Shown here piece after piece: positions 36,492 through 45,650 of a stretch of DNA of 64,000 nucleotides. The translations under genes were made by a program, and so were the position numbers. The notes under the pieces are model-generated. The model was given only the letters and a program-made list of their open reading frames with translations. It did not search any database and was not told the DNA's origin. Source of the DNA: Rhodopseudomonas julia (GTDB lineage: Bacteria; Pseudomonadota; Alphaproteobacteria; Rhizobiales; Afifellaceae); NCBI RefSeq assembly GCF_030813515.1, contig NZ_JAUSUK010000001.1:1907394-1971393 (forward strand). The letters are read 5' to 3'. Positions within the stretch are counted from its first letter, which is position 1, and each line of letters opens with the position of its first letter.

Positions 36492-37445
36492 ATGACCATC
36501 CGGAACACGCCGTGCAAGATCGGCGGCGCAAGCGGCGCCCTCGCCGCTCTCGTCATCGCGACCGGTGCCTTCATCGCTTCCGCCCATGCCCAGGAGGCGC
36601 CGTCGCCCGATGCGGTGGCGCGCGTCGGCGACACGATCATCACCGAAAAGGATCTGTCGGAAGCGGCGAACGATTTCTCCGACGAACTCGACCGCGTGCC
36701 CGGCCCGCGCCGGCGCGCCGTTCTCGTCGACGTCCTCGTCGACATGGAGCTCCTGGCGGAGGCGGCGCGCGAGAAGGGGCTCGACAAGACCCCCGATTTC
36801 GATCAGCGCCTGGAATTCCTGAAGACCCGCGCGCTCAGGAACGAGTACGTGGAGAAAGAGATCGTCAACGCCGTCACCGACGACGAGGTGAAGGCGGAGT
36901 ACGACAAACAGATTTCCGGCTTCAAACCCGAGGAGGAGGTGCATGCCCGCCACATCCTCGTGACGACCAAGGAAGAAGCCGAAGAGATCATCAAAGAGCT
37001 CGATGCCGGCAAGGATTTCGCCGAGCTCGCCAAGGAAAAGTCGACCGGACCGAGCGGCCCGCAGGGTGGCGATCTCGGCTATTTCCCGAAAGGCCGCATG
37101 GTGCCGGAATTCGACAAGGCCGTGTTCGAGCTGGAGCCCGGCGAATACAGCAAAGAGCCGGTGAAGTCGGAATTCGGCTGGCACGTGATCAAGCTCGAAG
37201 ACAAGCGCATGTCGAGCCCGCCGCCGCTTGACGACATCAAGGAACAGCTGCGCGGCGTTCTGGTGCGGCAGAAGTTCAACGAGGTGATGACGAAGCTGCG
37301 CGACGACACCACCATCGAAGTCTACAACAAGGCGAATGCCGAGCCTGCGGCGGATGGCGAAGCCGGGTCCGATGAAGGTGCGGCCGAAGCGGGCGCTTCC
37401 GATGATGGGGCTCCTTCCGGCGCCGATGCGGGGCAGAACCAGTAA
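36492..37445 (+). CDS. Periplasmic parvulin-type peptidyl-prolyl isomerase
   Basis: A 317-residue exported foldase. The signal peptide ends near [10 protein letters not shown] SurA-like N-terminal helical region ([17 protein letters not shown]) precedes the parvulin domain at about 145-245 ([49 protein letters not shown]). The C-terminus is acidic, Gly/Ala-rich and likely disordered. The ATG at 36492 gives a proper signal peptide. It is divergent from secA and 2 bp from argJ, a common arrangement in this order. Confidence 0.92.
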   Translation: MTIRNTPCKIGGASGALAALVIATGAFIASAHAQEAPSPDAVARVGDTIITEKDLSEAANDFSDELDRVPGPRRRAVLVDVLVDMELLAEAAREKGLDKTPDFDQRLEFLKTRALRNEYVEKEIVNAVTDDEVKAEYDKQISGFKPEEEVHARHILVTTKEEAEEIIKELDAGKDFAELAKEKSTGPSGPQGGDLGYFPKGRMVPEFDKAVFELEPGEYSKEPVKSEFGWHVIKLEDKRMSSPPPLDDIKEQLRGVLVRQKFNEVMTKLRDDTTIEVYNKANAEPAADGEAGSDEGAAEAGASDDGAPSGADAGQNQ

Positions 37446-37447
37446 GA

Positions 37448-38674
37448 ATGAGCGCAAGCGTTTCGCCGCTGGCGCCCCGCGAATTCGCGGAGCTGCCGCA
37501 ACTTGAGGGAGTTCGGCTTGCGACGGTTGCGGCCGGCATCCGCTACAAGGGCCGCACCGACCTCCTTCTGATCGCTTTCGATCCGCCGGCGACGGTCGCC
37601 GGTGTCTTCACGCGGTCGAAATGCCCGTCTGCGCCGGTCGATTGGTGCCGGGCGCAGCTTCCGCGCGGACGTGCCGCGGGGCTCGTGGTCAATTCCGGCA
37701 ATGCCAACGCTTTTACCGGCGCTAAGGGCGCGGCCGCGACGAAGGCGAGCGCAGAGGCGGCCGCCGAGGCCCTCGGCTGTGCGCCGGAGGACATCTTTCT
37801 CGCCTCGACCGGCGTGATCGGCGAACCGCTCGACCCGGAGCCGTTCCGGCGGCATCTCGGCCCGCTCGCTCAAGAGGCGCGCGGCGACCGTTTCCGCGAG
37901 GCGGCGGAAGCGATCATGACCACCGACACGTTTCCGAAGCTCGCCCATAAAGAGGTGACGATCGGGGGCAGGCGGGTGAACGTGCAGGGCATCGCCAAGG
38001 GCGCCGGCATGATCGCGCCGGACATGGCGACGATGCTCGCCTTCGTCTTCACCGATGCGAAGATTTCGCCGATGGCCTTGCAGACGGCTTTGTCGGAGGC
38101 CGTGAAAACGAGCTTCAACGCGATCACCGTCGACAGCGATACCTCCACGTCGGACACGCTGCTCGCCTTTGCCACTGGCACGGCCGGTGCGGAGATCGTG
38201 CCGGGAAGTGGCGATTTTCAGAGTTTTATGGAGGCTTTGACCGAGGTCTGTCGTTCGCTCGCCTTCCAGGTGGTGAAGGATGGGGAAGGCGCGCGCAAAT
38301 TCCTCGAAGTCGCCGTGACGGGCGCCGAAACCGATGCGTCGGCGAAGACGATCGCGCTTTCGATCGCCAATTCGCCCTTGGTGAAGACGGCCGTTGCCGG
38401 CGAGGACGCCAATTGGGGGCGTGTGGTGATGGCCGTCGGCAAGGCGGGCGAGCCCGCCGACCGCGACCGGCTTTCCATCTGGTTCGGTCCGCATCGCGTC
38501 GCCGTCGACGGTGCGCGCGACCCGGATTATTCGGAAGAGGCCGCCTCCGCCTATATGACCGGGGCGGAGCTTGCGGTGAAGGTCGATCTCGGGCTCGGCA
38601 GCGGCCAGGCGACCGTCTGGACCTGCGACCTCACCAAGGAATACGTCGCCATCAACGGCGATTATCGCAGCTGA
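37448..38674 (+). CDS. argJ: Bifunctional ornithine acetyltransferase / N-acetylglutamate synthase
   Basis: A 408-residue arginine-biosynthesis enzyme that recycles the acetyl group from N-acetylornithine to glutamate. [14 protein letters not shown] contains the autoproteolysis site between Ala and the nucleophile Thr that creates the alpha and beta chains. [13 protein letters not shown] and the C-terminal [20 protein letters not shown] agree. It follows the parvulin gene by 2 bp and precedes a Nudix gene. Confidence 0.97.
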   Translation: MSASVSPLAPREFAELPQLEGVRLATVAAGIRYKGRTDLLLIAFDPPATVAGVFTRSKCPSAPVDWCRAQLPRGRAAGLVVNSGNANAFTGAKGAAATKASAEAAAEALGCAPEDIFLASTGVIGEPLDPEPFRRHLGPLAQEARGDRFREAAEAIMTTDTFPKLAHKEVTIGGRRVNVQGIAKGAGMIAPDMATMLAFVFTDAKISPMALQTALSEAVKTSFNAITVDSDTSTSDTLLAFATGTAGAEIVPGSGDFQSFMEALTEVCRSLAFQVVKDGEGARKFLEVAVTGAETDASAKTIALSIANSPLVKTAVAGEDANWGRVVMAVGKAGEPADRDRLSIWFGPHRVAVDGARDPDYSEEAASAYMTGAELAVKVDLGLGSGQATVWTCDLTKEYVAINGDYRS

Positions 38675-38685
38675 ACGAGGCCGCG

Positions 38686-39084
38686 ATGAAGCTTCTCCTC
38701 GTCGTCGCCGTGGCGCTTGTCGATCCCGACGGGCGCGTGCTTCTGGCTCGTCGCCCGGACCATAAGGAGTTCGGCGGTATGTGGGAGTTTCCCGGCGGCA
38801 AGGTCGAGGCAAGCGAAAGTCCCGAAGCTGCTCTCATCCGGGAACTGCGCGAAGAACTCGGGATCGATGTGCAGGAAGCCTGTCTGGCGCCGCTGACGTT
38901 CGCCAGCCATGCTTATCCAAATCTTCATCTGCTGATGCCACTCTACGTCTGCCGACGCTGGTCTGGCGTGGCGCAGGCTCTCGAAGGACAGGAACTGCGC
39001 TGGGTCCGGCCGCAAAAGATGAGAGAGTTTGCCATGCCGCCAGCTGACGAACCGCTGATTTCCCATCTGCTCGATCTGTTGTGA
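38686..39084 (+). CDS. Nudix (deoxy)nucleoside triphosphate pyrophosphohydrolase, MutT-like
   Basis: A 132-residue Nudix hydrolase. The Nudix box is complete (GGKVEASESPEAALIRELREELGI) and is preceded by FGGMWEFPG, as in MutT/CTP pyrophosphohydrolases that clean oxidised nucleotides such as 8-oxo-dGTP. The ATG at 38686 gives the normal N-terminus MKLLLVVAVALVD. The stop overlaps the Flp-pilin start as GTGA. Confidence 0.92.
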   Translation: MKLLLVVAVALVDPDGRVLLARRPDHKEFGGMWEFPGGKVEASESPEAALIRELREELGIDVQEACLAPLTFASHAYPNLHLLMPLYVCRRWSGVAQALEGQELRWVRPQKMREFAMPPADEPLISHLLDLL

Positions 39085-39293
39085 GCGATATGCTGAGATC
39101 GCGCCTGCGCGAACTCGCTTTGGCTTGGACATCGCTCCGTCGTGACGAATCCGGCGCGACAGCGGTGGAATATGCCCTCATCTGCTCGCTGATCACCATT
39201 GCCGTCGTGGCGGCTTTCAGCGTCTTCATTCCCTCGCTGACGGCCCTTTACGACGGCATTGCGGATCATTTCGCAGAGATCGGCTGGGGTTAG
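39081..39293 (+). CDS. Flp/Fap-type pilin component
   Basis: A 70-residue type IVb prepilin. The leader ends in Gly25, followed by ATAVEYALICSLITIAVVAAF with the conserved Glu at +5 and Tyr at +6 and one hydrophobic helix, as expected for processing by a TadV/CpaA peptidase. The leader is long (25 residues). The start is GTG at 39081, within the Nudix stop, or ATG at 39090. No tad/cpa assembly genes are nearby, so it depends on machinery encoded elsewhere. Confidence 0.88.
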   Translation: MSDMLRSRLRELALAWTSLRRDESGATAVEYALICSLITIAVVAAFSVFIPSLTALYDGIADHFAEIGWG

Positions 39294-39396
39294 AGCGGCT
39301 CACACCGCCCCTTGAGGTTTCGCGTCGATGGGCGCCGGCGTGTATCACGCGGCCTGCCCGGATGCCTCGCATCGCGTTGCCCATCTCTTCGTCCAA

Positions 39397-40278
39397 TCAG
39401 TCGCGGTTCTTCTCTTCCAGGAGATGGGCAAGGCTCACCTGCGCCGAGCCGCGTCTCGCAGGCTTTTGCTGGCTTTCATGCGGCGCCCAGCCGGACACGG
39501 CATAAAGCTCGAACGTCGCCGGCACCTTCCCTTCGGTATCGCCATAGAGCTCGCGGTAGGCTCCCGCCGCGCGGGCGATGAGCGCCCGCGTCGTCGGCTT
39601 GCGGGTGCGCTCCGACAAGGCATTGGAAGCGCCCATCGCCTTCAGCTCCGCCATCAGCTTCAACGGCTCGCGGTAGCGCACGGTCACCACTTCGCGGTCG
39701 ACGACCGGCAGGGCAAAGCCCGCCCGCTGCAGAAGCGCGCCGACATCGCGGATATCGGCGAAGGGCATGACGCGCGGACTGACGCCGCCCGACATTTCGG
39801 CCTCTGCATGCATGAAGGCGTGGCGCAGTTCGGCAAGCGTGCCGCCGCCGGGAAAGACGGCGAGGCAGAGACCGTCGGGCTTCAAAGAGCGACGGATCTG
39901 AATGAGCGCGCCCGGCAGATCGTTGGCGTTGTGAAGGCTGAGGACGGAGGCGAAGAGATTGATGCTTTCGGGCGCAAGCGGCAGCGCCTCGTCATCGGCG
40001 ACGGCGACCTCCGTGCGATGCCGCCTCGCCGCGGCAAGGCTCTGCTCCAAGGGCAGAATTTTGTCCACCTTGCCGCTCGCCAGCAGAGCGTCTGCAAGTG
40101 CGGGGCCCCGGCCGAAGGCGGCGACGGCCCGTTCGAAACGCCGTTCCACCATGGCAAGACGTATGGCGACCTCGTCGATCGCTCGTTGCATGAGGAAATC
40201 GATGCCTTCCACGGGAGGGGCGGCGCGCTCTTCGCGGCGGCGAAGGAGATGCTTGTCGAGGATCGGGGGAGCGGTCAT
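39397..40278 (-). CDS. SAM-dependent methyltransferase-like protein, NDUFAF5-type
   Basis: A 293-residue protein with a Rossmann methyltransferase core. It opens with LDKHLLRRREERAA, continues with FASVLSLHNANDLPGALIQIRRSLKPDGLCLAVFPGG, and carries the GWAPHESQQKPARRGSA tail. This pattern matches alphaproteobacterial relatives of mitochondrial complex I assembly factor NDUFAF5 and, more distantly, BioC. Motif I is degenerate (VDKILPLEQ), so cofactor binding needs checking. It is divergent from comF. Confidence 0.85.
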   Translation of the reverse strand: MTAPPILDKHLLRRREERAAPPVEGIDFLMQRAIDEVAIRLAMVERRFERAVAAFGRGPALADALLASGKVDKILPLEQSLAAARRHRTEVAVADDEALPLAPESINLFASVLSLHNANDLPGALIQIRRSLKPDGLCLAVFPGGGTLAELRHAFMHAEAEMSGGVSPRVMPFADIRDVGALLQRAGFALPVVDREVVTVRYREPLKLMAELKAMGASNALSERTRKPTTRALIARAAGAYRELYGDTEGKVPATFELYAVSGWAPHESQQKPARRGSAQVSLAHLLEEKNRD

Positions 40279-40317
40279 GCTCGGGTTCTAGCGCAAGACG
40301 CGCCATGGTGAAGCGGA

Positions 40318-41121
40318 ATGCGACGCGACATGCCTCTTCGTGCTGCGGGATCGGACGTGGTCGGAGCGCGCAATGGCCTCCGCGACCTCGTGAAAGCGGG
40401 GGCGAGACAGGTCGCGGACCTGTTCCTGCCGCCGCTCTGTCCGGTCTGTCGGCGGGCGGTCGGCGCGCATGAGCTTCTGTGTCCGCAATGCTGGGCGAAG
40501 CTGCGTTTCATCGAAGAGCCGTTCTGCCCGGTCCTCGGCATCCCCTTCGCCGCCGATCTCGGAGAGGGCATTCTTTCGGCGCAGGCGATTGCCGATCCGC
40601 CGCCGTTTTCGCGGGCGCGTTCGGCCGTCCTCTTCGACGAGACGGCGCGCAGCCTCGTGCATCAGTTCAAATATTACGATCAAGCGGCGGTGGCCCGCAC
40701 GCTGATCGCGCTGACTTTGAGGCCTGCGAGAGAGCTCGCCCGCGAGGGCACGCTCGTCGTGCCCGTGCCGCTCCATCGCTCGCGCCTCTGGCAACGGCGC
40801 TTCAATCAATCGGCCGTGCTCGCCAAAGGCATCGCCGATGAGCTCGGTCTTCATGTCGTGCCGCGGGCGCTCATTCGCAGCCGGCGGACGCGGCAGCAAG
40901 TCGGTCTGTCGCAAAAGGAGCGGCAGGCCAATCTGCGCGGCGCCTTCAAGGTGCGCGATGCACAAAGAGGCGTCGTCGCCGGCCACCGCATTCTTCTCGT
41001 CGACGATGTCTACACCTCCGGCGCAACGGTGAAGGCGGCAACGAAGGCGCTTCTCAAGGCGGGGGCGCAGGAGGTCGACGTCGTGACCTTCGCGCGCGCC
41101 GGGATCGTCCCGCTCGGCTGA
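40318..41121 (+). CDS. ComF family phosphoribosyltransferase-like protein
   Basis: A 267-residue protein. An N-terminal zinc-finger-like CPVCRRAVGAHELLCPQC motif is followed by a type I phosphoribosyltransferase domain with the PRPP loop RILLVDDVYTSGATV. RRFNQSAVLAKGIADELG and RTRQQVGLSQKERQANLRGAF are ComF signatures. ComF proteins take part in DNA uptake in competent bacteria; here the role is unknown. Confidence 0.92.
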   Translation: MRRDMPLRAAGSDVVGARNGLRDLVKAGARQVADLFLPPLCPVCRRAVGAHELLCPQCWAKLRFIEEPFCPVLGIPFAADLGEGILSAQAIADPPPFSRARSAVLFDETARSLVHQFKYYDQAAVARTLIALTLRPARELAREGTLVVPVPLHRSRLWQRRFNQSAVLAKGIADELGLHVVPRALIRSRRTRQQVGLSQKERQANLRGAFKVRDAQRGVVAGHRILLVDDVYTSGATVKAATKALLKAGAQEVDVVTFARAGIVPLG

Positions 41122-41210
41122 GTGCAGGCCTTGGGGCGCGGCGTTAAGCCGATGGTTCTGTTGCGGAAGTTTTCCGTGAGGCTATATCTGGGGGAACGCT
41201 TGGAGCATTC

Positions 41211-41480
41211 ATGGCCAAAGTCACCATTTATACCCGGCAGTTTTGCGGCTTCTGCAGCTCGGCGATCCGGCTTCTTCAGGAGAAGGGTGCAGAGTACGAA
41301 GAGATCGATGCCACCTTCGAGCCCGACAAGCGGGCCGAGATGATGGCGCGCTCGAAACGCCAGACCTTTCCGCAGATCTTCATCGGCAGCCAGCATGTCG
41401 GCGGCTGCGACGAACTTTACGCGCTCGACCGGCAGGGGCGGCTGGAGCCTCTGCTTGCGGGCGAGGAGGTGGGATCGTGA
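41211..41480 (+). CDS. grxC: Glutaredoxin 3
   Basis: An 89-residue dithiol glutaredoxin with active site CGFC (12-15), the TFPQIFIG cis-proline loop and GGCDELYALDRQG for glutathione binding. It overlaps the following nitrilase-family gene (GTGA), so the two are cotranscribed and may share a glutathione-linked role. Confidence 0.95.
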   Translation: MAKVTIYTRQFCGFCSSAIRLLQEKGAEYEEIDATFEPDKRAEMMARSKRQTFPQIFIGSQHVGGCDELYALDRQGRLEPLLAGEEVGS

Positions 41481-42352
41481 GTTTCAAGGCGGCCTGCCTG
41501 CAGCTCAATGCAAGCAACGTCGTTTCCGACAACATCGCAACGATCGAGCGGCTGGCACGCCGCGCGGCCGAGGCGGGGGCGCAGTATGTGCAGACGCCGG
41601 AAATGAGCAACATCATCGAGCGCGACCGCGAGAAGCTGTTTGCGGCGATCACGACGGAGGCTGACGATCAGACGCTTGCCGCCTGCCGGGCGCTCGCTTC
41701 GGAGCTCGGCATCGTCTTCCATATCGGTTCGCTCGCCCTGAAAAGTCAGGACGGGAAGATCGCCAACCGCGCCTTCGCGGTCGGACCGGACGGTGCCATT
41801 CTCGCGCGCTACGACAAGATCCATCTCTTCGACGTCGATCTGCCGGGCGGCGAGAGCTGGCGGGAATCGGCGACCTATACGGCGGGCGGCGAGGCGGTGC
41901 TCGTGCCGGTCGCCTTCGCCACGCTCGGCGTTTCGATCTGCTACGATGTGCGCTTCCCGCAGCTTTACCGGGCACTCGCCAAGGCGGGTGCGGATGTGTT
42001 GACGGCGCCGGCCGCCTTTACCCGCAAGACCGGCGAGGCGCATTGGCACGTTCTGCAGCGCGCCCGGGCGATCGAGAACGGCGCCTTCATGATCTCCGCA
42101 GCACAAGCGGGCATCCATCGCGACGGCCGGGAGACTTTCGGGCATTCCATCATCGTCTCGCCCTGGGGCGAGGTGCTGGCCGAGGCCGCTGGCGAGGGCG
42201 AGGAGGTGATCCTCGCCGAAATCGACACGGGGCAATCGGCCGAGGCCAGAGGCCGCATTCCCTCGCTCGCCAACGAGCGTAATTTCGCTCCGCCCTCAGT
42301 CGGGCCATCCCTTGCGCCATCCGTCGCGCCGCCGATGAGGTCGGCATCATGA
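41477..42352 (+). CDS. Carbon-nitrogen hydrolase, Nit2 / deaminated-glutathione-amidase-like
   Basis: A 291-residue nitrilase-superfamily amidase. The catalytic triad is Glu42 (TPEMS), Lys114 (YDKIHLFDVD) and Cys155 (SICYDVRF). The KIHLFDVDLPGG loop and the link to a glutaredoxin gene favour the NitFhf/Nit2 branch that hydrolyses deaminated glutathione, a metabolite-repair reaction. The GTG at 41477 has GAGGAGG upstream. The tail after LANERNF is Pro/Ser-rich and likely non-functional. Confidence 0.9.
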   Translation: MSFKAACLQLNASNVVSDNIATIERLARRAAEAGAQYVQTPEMSNIIERDREKLFAAITTEADDQTLAACRALASELGIVFHIGSLALKSQDGKIANRAFAVGPDGAILARYDKIHLFDVDLPGGESWRESATYTAGGEAVLVPVAFATLGVSICYDVRFPQLYRALAKAGADVLTAPAAFTRKTGEAHWHVLQRARAIENGAFMISAAQAGIHRDGRETFGHSIIVSPWGEVLAEAAGEGEEVILAEIDTGQSAEARGRIPSLANERNFAPPSVGPSLAPSVAPPMRSAS

Positions 42353-42837
42353 TCCATTACGATTTGCGTTGTGACGAGGGCCACGGCTTCGACGCCTGGT
42401 TTGCAAGTTCAAAGGCCTTCGAAGAGCAGCAAGAGGCCGGTCTGCTCTCTTGTCCGCATTGCGGCTCGGCGGCGGTTGAGCGCGCCTTGATGGCCCCGGC
42501 GATTTCGGGCGGACGCGGACGCGAGCCGGTTCACTCCGTTGCGGCCGAGACGGGCTCTGCGGGCGCTCCTGTGGCGGCCGGCGGCGACAAGGGACAGCAG
42601 GTGGCGACCACCGTGCCGGCGCCGCTTCTGGAGGCGATGCGCGAGGTGCGGAAATATGTGCAGGCGCACGCCGATTACGTCGGCAATCGCTTTGCCGAAG
42701 AGGCGCGCCGCATCCATTACAAGGAAAGCGATCCGCGCGGTATCTACGGCGAGGCGAGCCGCGAAGAGATCAAAGAGCTCAAGGAAGAGGGCGTCGCGTT
42801 CCAGCCGCTGCCGGTCCTGCCGGAAGATTTCAACTAG
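42349..42837 (+). CDS. DUF1178 family protein
   Basis: A 162-residue protein with Cys8 and the pair Cys35/Cys38 (MIHYDLRCDEGHGFDAWF; LLSCPHCGS), a likely zinc ribbon, and a C-terminal IHYKESDPRGIYGEASREEIKEL signature. The ATG overlaps the preceding stop. The family is common downstream of grxC and nit genes in alphaproteobacteria; I know of no established function. Confidence 0.92.
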   Translation: MIHYDLRCDEGHGFDAWFASSKAFEEQQEAGLLSCPHCGSAAVERALMAPAISGGRGREPVHSVAAETGSAGAPVAAGGDKGQQVATTVPAPLLEAMREVRKYVQAHADYVGNRFAEEARRIHYKESDPRGIYGEASREEIKELKEEGVAFQPLPVLPEDFN

Positions 42838-42902
42838 CCTCCTTCCGTCCCGCCTCGAAGCAATCTAGACCTTTTCCTTCCAGTTTTCTAAACCGGCATG
42901 GA

Positions 42903-43889
42903 TTGGCACGGGAGGCCCCCATCAGCGGACATCACGATCATCATCATGACCATGGGCACAGCCATGATCATGGTCACGGTCATGGGCATTCCCATGCCCA
43001 CGGACATGCGCATGGGGCGGGCGGCAACGAGAAGCGCATGGCGATCGCCGCCGCGCTCACCGGCTCGTTCATGCTCGCCGAAGCGATCGGCGGTTTCCTC
43101 TCCGGCTCGCTCGCCCTTCTCGCCGATGCCGGCCACATGCTCACCGATTTCGCGTCTTTGTCGCTCGCCTGGTTTGCGTTTCGCATCGCGCGTCGCCCGG
43201 CCGATTGGAAGCGCACCTACGGCTTCGACCGCTTTCAGGTTCTGATCGCCTTCGTCAACGGCCTTGCGCTCCTCGCCATCTGCGTCTGGATCATCGTGGA
43301 AGCGGTGAGGCGCTTCAATTCGCCGGTCGAGGTGATGGGCACCCCGATGCTGGTGATCGCCGTCCTCGGCCTCATCATCAACATTGCCGTCTTCTTCGTG
43401 CTGCACAGCTCGGAGGAGCAGAACCTCAACATGCGCGGCGCCATCCTGCACGTGCTCGGAGATCTTCTGGGCTCCGTCGCCGCGATCATCGCCGCGCTCG
43501 TCATCCTGATGACGGGGTGGATGCCGATCGATCCGCTTCTGTCGCTTCTCGTCTGCCTCCTGATCCTGCGCAGCGCCTGGTATGTGACGAGCCAGGCGGG
43601 GCATATCCTGCTCGAAGGTGCGCCGGCGGGCGTCGATGTCCGAGAGATCGAGCGCGACCTGCCGCAATCGGTTGCGGGCGTCCTCAACGTGCACCACGTG
43701 CATGCCTGGGCGATCAGCGAGGAGCGGCCGATGGTGACCTTGCATGCGCGGCTTGCCGAGGGGGTGGCGACCGATATCACCGTGCGGGCGATCAAGGCGC
43801 GCATCGCCGAGCGCTTCGACATCGATCATGCGACGATCGAGGTGGAGGGCCTGCATTGCGCCGACGAGGCGATGAAGCGGGCGTCTTAG
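42903..43889 (+). CDS. Cation diffusion facilitator (zinc/cadmium/cobalt exporter, CzcD/ZitB-like)
   Basis: A 328-residue membrane exporter. It begins with a very His-rich metal-binding tail (residues about 10-40, HDHGHSHDHGHGHGHSHAHG). Six transmembrane helices follow, with the metal-site motifs ADAGHMLTDFASL and ILHVLGDLLGS, then a cytoplasmic domain (VLNVHHVHAWAISEERPMVTLH). The start is unclear: in this frame only TTG (42903) precedes the fold. A good GGGAGG at 42910-42915 stands before an ATC codon, while a nearby ATG (42898) is in another frame. Confidence 0.9.
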   Translation: MAREAPISGHHDHHHDHGHSHDHGHGHGHSHAHGHAHGAGGNEKRMAIAAALTGSFMLAEAIGGFLSGSLALLADAGHMLTDFASLSLAWFAFRIARRPADWKRTYGFDRFQVLIAFVNGLALLAICVWIIVEAVRRFNSPVEVMGTPMLVIAVLGLIINIAVFFVLHSSEEQNLNMRGAILHVLGDLLGSVAAIIAALVILMTGWMPIDPLLSLLVCLLILRSAWYVTSQAGHILLEGAPAGVDVREIERDLPQSVAGVLNVHHVHAWAISEERPMVTLHARLAEGVATDITVRAIKARIAERFDIDHATIEVEGLHCADEAMKRAS

Positions 43890-43959
43890 GCGGAGATCTT
43901 TGCCCGCGCCACGTAATGCATGTGGGCTTGGGGCAGCTTAGCGGGACACAACAAAGAAA

Positions 43960-43980
43960 GACCCGCCATGCGGGCGGGTC
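43960..43980 (-). terminator. Rho-independent terminator-like hairpin
   Basis: GACCCGCC and GGCGGGTC form an 8-bp stem with a 5-base loop. On the minus strand it is followed by TTTCTTTGTTGT, so it most likely ends the transcript of the SH3/DUF1236 gene. Confidence 0.65.
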
Positions 43981-44025
43981 TCCGGTCTGGGTCTTTGCGG
44001 GCTCGGGGGAGGTCCGCTGTGGGTT

Positions 44026-44054
44026 GGGAAAGGCCCGGGGGGCGGGCCTTTCCC
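44026..44054 (-). repeat. Strong 11-bp hairpin just past the SH3/DUF1236 gene
   Basis: GGGAAAGGCCC and GGGCCTTTCCC form a perfect stem around a 7-base loop, 8 bp beyond the stop. There is no T-run. It may protect the 3' end or pair with the terminator at 43960-43980 as a double hairpin. Confidence 0.55.
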
Positions 44055-44062
44055 ATGCAGGA

Positions 44063-44758
44063 TCAGCGCACGACGTAGACGATGCGGTGGCTGCCCGGTT
44101 CGACGAGGACCGGCTGGCCGTTCACATAGGCGTACTCGTAGTCGGAATCCGGGATCGGCGTGAGCGTCACGGTTTCGGGGACGCCAGCGCCGACGACCAC
44201 TTCGCCGTCGAGATAGACGGGCTGGACGGGGTTCGTCTGGACGTAGGTGGTGACGGTCTCCGGCGGGTCGATGATGGCGCCGGCGGCAGAACCGCCGACC
44301 GTTCCGGCCGCCCCGCCGATCGCGGCACCGGCCGCCGCACCCACCGGACCGCCGATCAGGGCGCCGGCGACCGCGCCGCCGACCATGCCGGTCGCGCCGC
44401 CCGCCGTGCCGCCGGTTTCGGCGCCTGAAGGTTCGTAGGTGGTGACGGGAACGCCGGCATCGGCGTAATGGTCGGTCATGACGACGGGCGAGCCGCTGAT
44501 CGGTGCCGTCAGATAATCGGAATAGGCCCAGCCCTGCGTGCCCTCATGGGTGACGGTGCACCATTTGCTGCCCTGGAGGCAGCCGTTCACGGTGACCTCG
44601 TCCTCACCCGGAATGTAGCCGACAATCGGATATTCCGGGCCGGGGCCGGAGCGGATGTTGAGGTCGGTGGTGGCCGTTGCCGCGCTCTGGGCGAAGGCGC
44701 TGGTCGAGAGTGCCGCAAGAGCGGCCGCTGCGAGCGTCACGTTTCTGGCAAATCGCAT
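44063..44758 (-). CDS. Exported SH3b / glycine-zipper / DUF1236 protein
   Basis: A 231-residue envelope protein. A signal peptide (MRFARNVTLAAAALAALSTSAFAQ) is followed by a bacterial SH3 domain (LNIRSGPGPEYPIVGYIPG; GWAYSDYL). Next come a glycine-zipper segment at about 118-155 (GMVGGAVAGALIGGPVGAAAG) and a DUF1236 C-terminus (SDYEYAYVNGQPVLVEPGSHRIVYVV). The ATG at 44758 gives the clean signal peptide. Such proteins are common in rhizobia and often stress-induced; a candidate EcfG promoter lies just upstream. Confidence 0.85.
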   Translation of the reverse strand: MRFARNVTLAAAALAALSTSAFAQSAATATTDLNIRSGPGPEYPIVGYIPGEDEVTVNGCLQGSKWCTVTHEGTQGWAYSDYLTAPISGSPVVMTDHYADAGVPVTTYEPSGAETGGTAGGATGMVGGAVAGALIGGPVGAAAGAAIGGAAGTVGGSAAGAIIDPPETVTTYVQTNPVQPVYLDGEVVVGAGVPETVTLTPIPDSDYEYAYVNGQPVLVEPGSHRIVYVVR

Positions 44759-44788
44759 GATTGTCTCCGTTCTCATTGATGGCGCTAC

Positions 44789-44814
44789 AACTTGAAGGCC
44801 GGAGAAGCGGTTCC
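44789..44814 (-). promoter_or_regulatory. Candidate EcfG (general stress) promoter
   Basis: On the minus strand, GGAAC (44810-44814), 17 bp, then AGTT (44789-44792) resembles the alphaproteobacterial general-stress consensus GGAAC-N16/17-CGTT. It is 31 bp from the start of the SH3/DUF1236 gene. The -35 lies in an inverted repeat, CGGTTCCG (44808-44815) and CGGAACCG (44826-44833). Confidence 0.4.
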
Positions 44815-44980
44815 GGCACGGCGCTCGGAACCGTTCCAGCCTGTGGCAGGTGTGCAACAGCCTTTGATGCAAGCGTTTGGGGCGGCCGGCTTGCTGCCGC
44901 CGCAACGCCCGCTAGTTGATTGACGAGACGAAAAGGAATGCCGCGCCCGCGAGGCGGTGGTGCTGATATGAGGAGGCAGA

Positions 44981-45622
44981 ATGCGCAGAGCGGCGGGACC
45001 GCGTTTCAAATACTCGCCGGCGGAATTGTGGGCCGACGGAATCGTGCACGGGCTCGGCCTGTCGCTTGCGATCGCAGCCGCGATCGCGGCGCCTCTCGCC
45101 TTGAGCGGACGCGTGCCCGCGGGTGAAATGGCGGCGATGGGCGTCTATCTCGGGACGCTCGTTCTCTCGCTCGGGATTTCGGCTGCCTACAATCTGTGGC
45201 CGGCAGGAAGCGTGAAGGCCGTCTTGAGGCGTCTCGACCATTCGGCGATCTTTCTTCTGATCGCCGGCACCTACACGCCCTTCATGGCGGTGAGCAAAAC
45301 CTGGTGGCTTCTCGCCTTCGTGTGGAGCGTGGCGGCGGCGGGCGTGTTCGGGAAACTCTTCGTGCCGCACCGTTTCGACCGCGTGGCTCTCGTCGCCTAT
45401 CTCGGCCTCGGCTGGTCGGGCATCGTCGCCTATGGGCCGTTGACGGAGGCGCTGTCCTCATCCGTCGTCTGGCTCGTGATCGGCGGCGGCATCGTTTATT
45501 CGGTGGGCGTCATCTTCCATGTCTGGCAGCGGCTTCTGTTCCAGAACGCCATCTGGCATGCCTTCGTGGTGACGGCGGCCTGCATCCATTTCGTTGCCGT
45601 TTGGAAAAGCGCCATCGCGTGA
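44981..45622 (+). CDS. Hemolysin III / TrhA family membrane protein
   Basis: A 213-residue, seven-helix protein of the PAQR superfamily. The metal-site elements are SAAYNLWP, the LRRLDHSAIFLLIAGTYTPF motif and the final FHVWQRLLFQNAIWHAFVVTAACIHF. TrhA-type members are linked to membrane homeostasis. The ATG is preceded by GAGGAGG. It converges on the TerC gene. Confidence 0.9.
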   Translation: MRRAAGPRFKYSPAELWADGIVHGLGLSLAIAAAIAAPLALSGRVPAGEMAAMGVYLGTLVLSLGISAAYNLWPAGSVKAVLRRLDHSAIFLLIAGTYTPFMAVSKTWWLLAFVWSVAAAGVFGKLFVPHRFDRVALVAYLGLGWSGIVAYGPLTEALSSSVVWLVIGGGIVYSVGVIFHVWQRLLFQNAIWHAFVVTAACIHFVAVWKSAIA

Positions 45623-45650
45623 GGACACATTTGAGCTGGTCCGGACCGGC

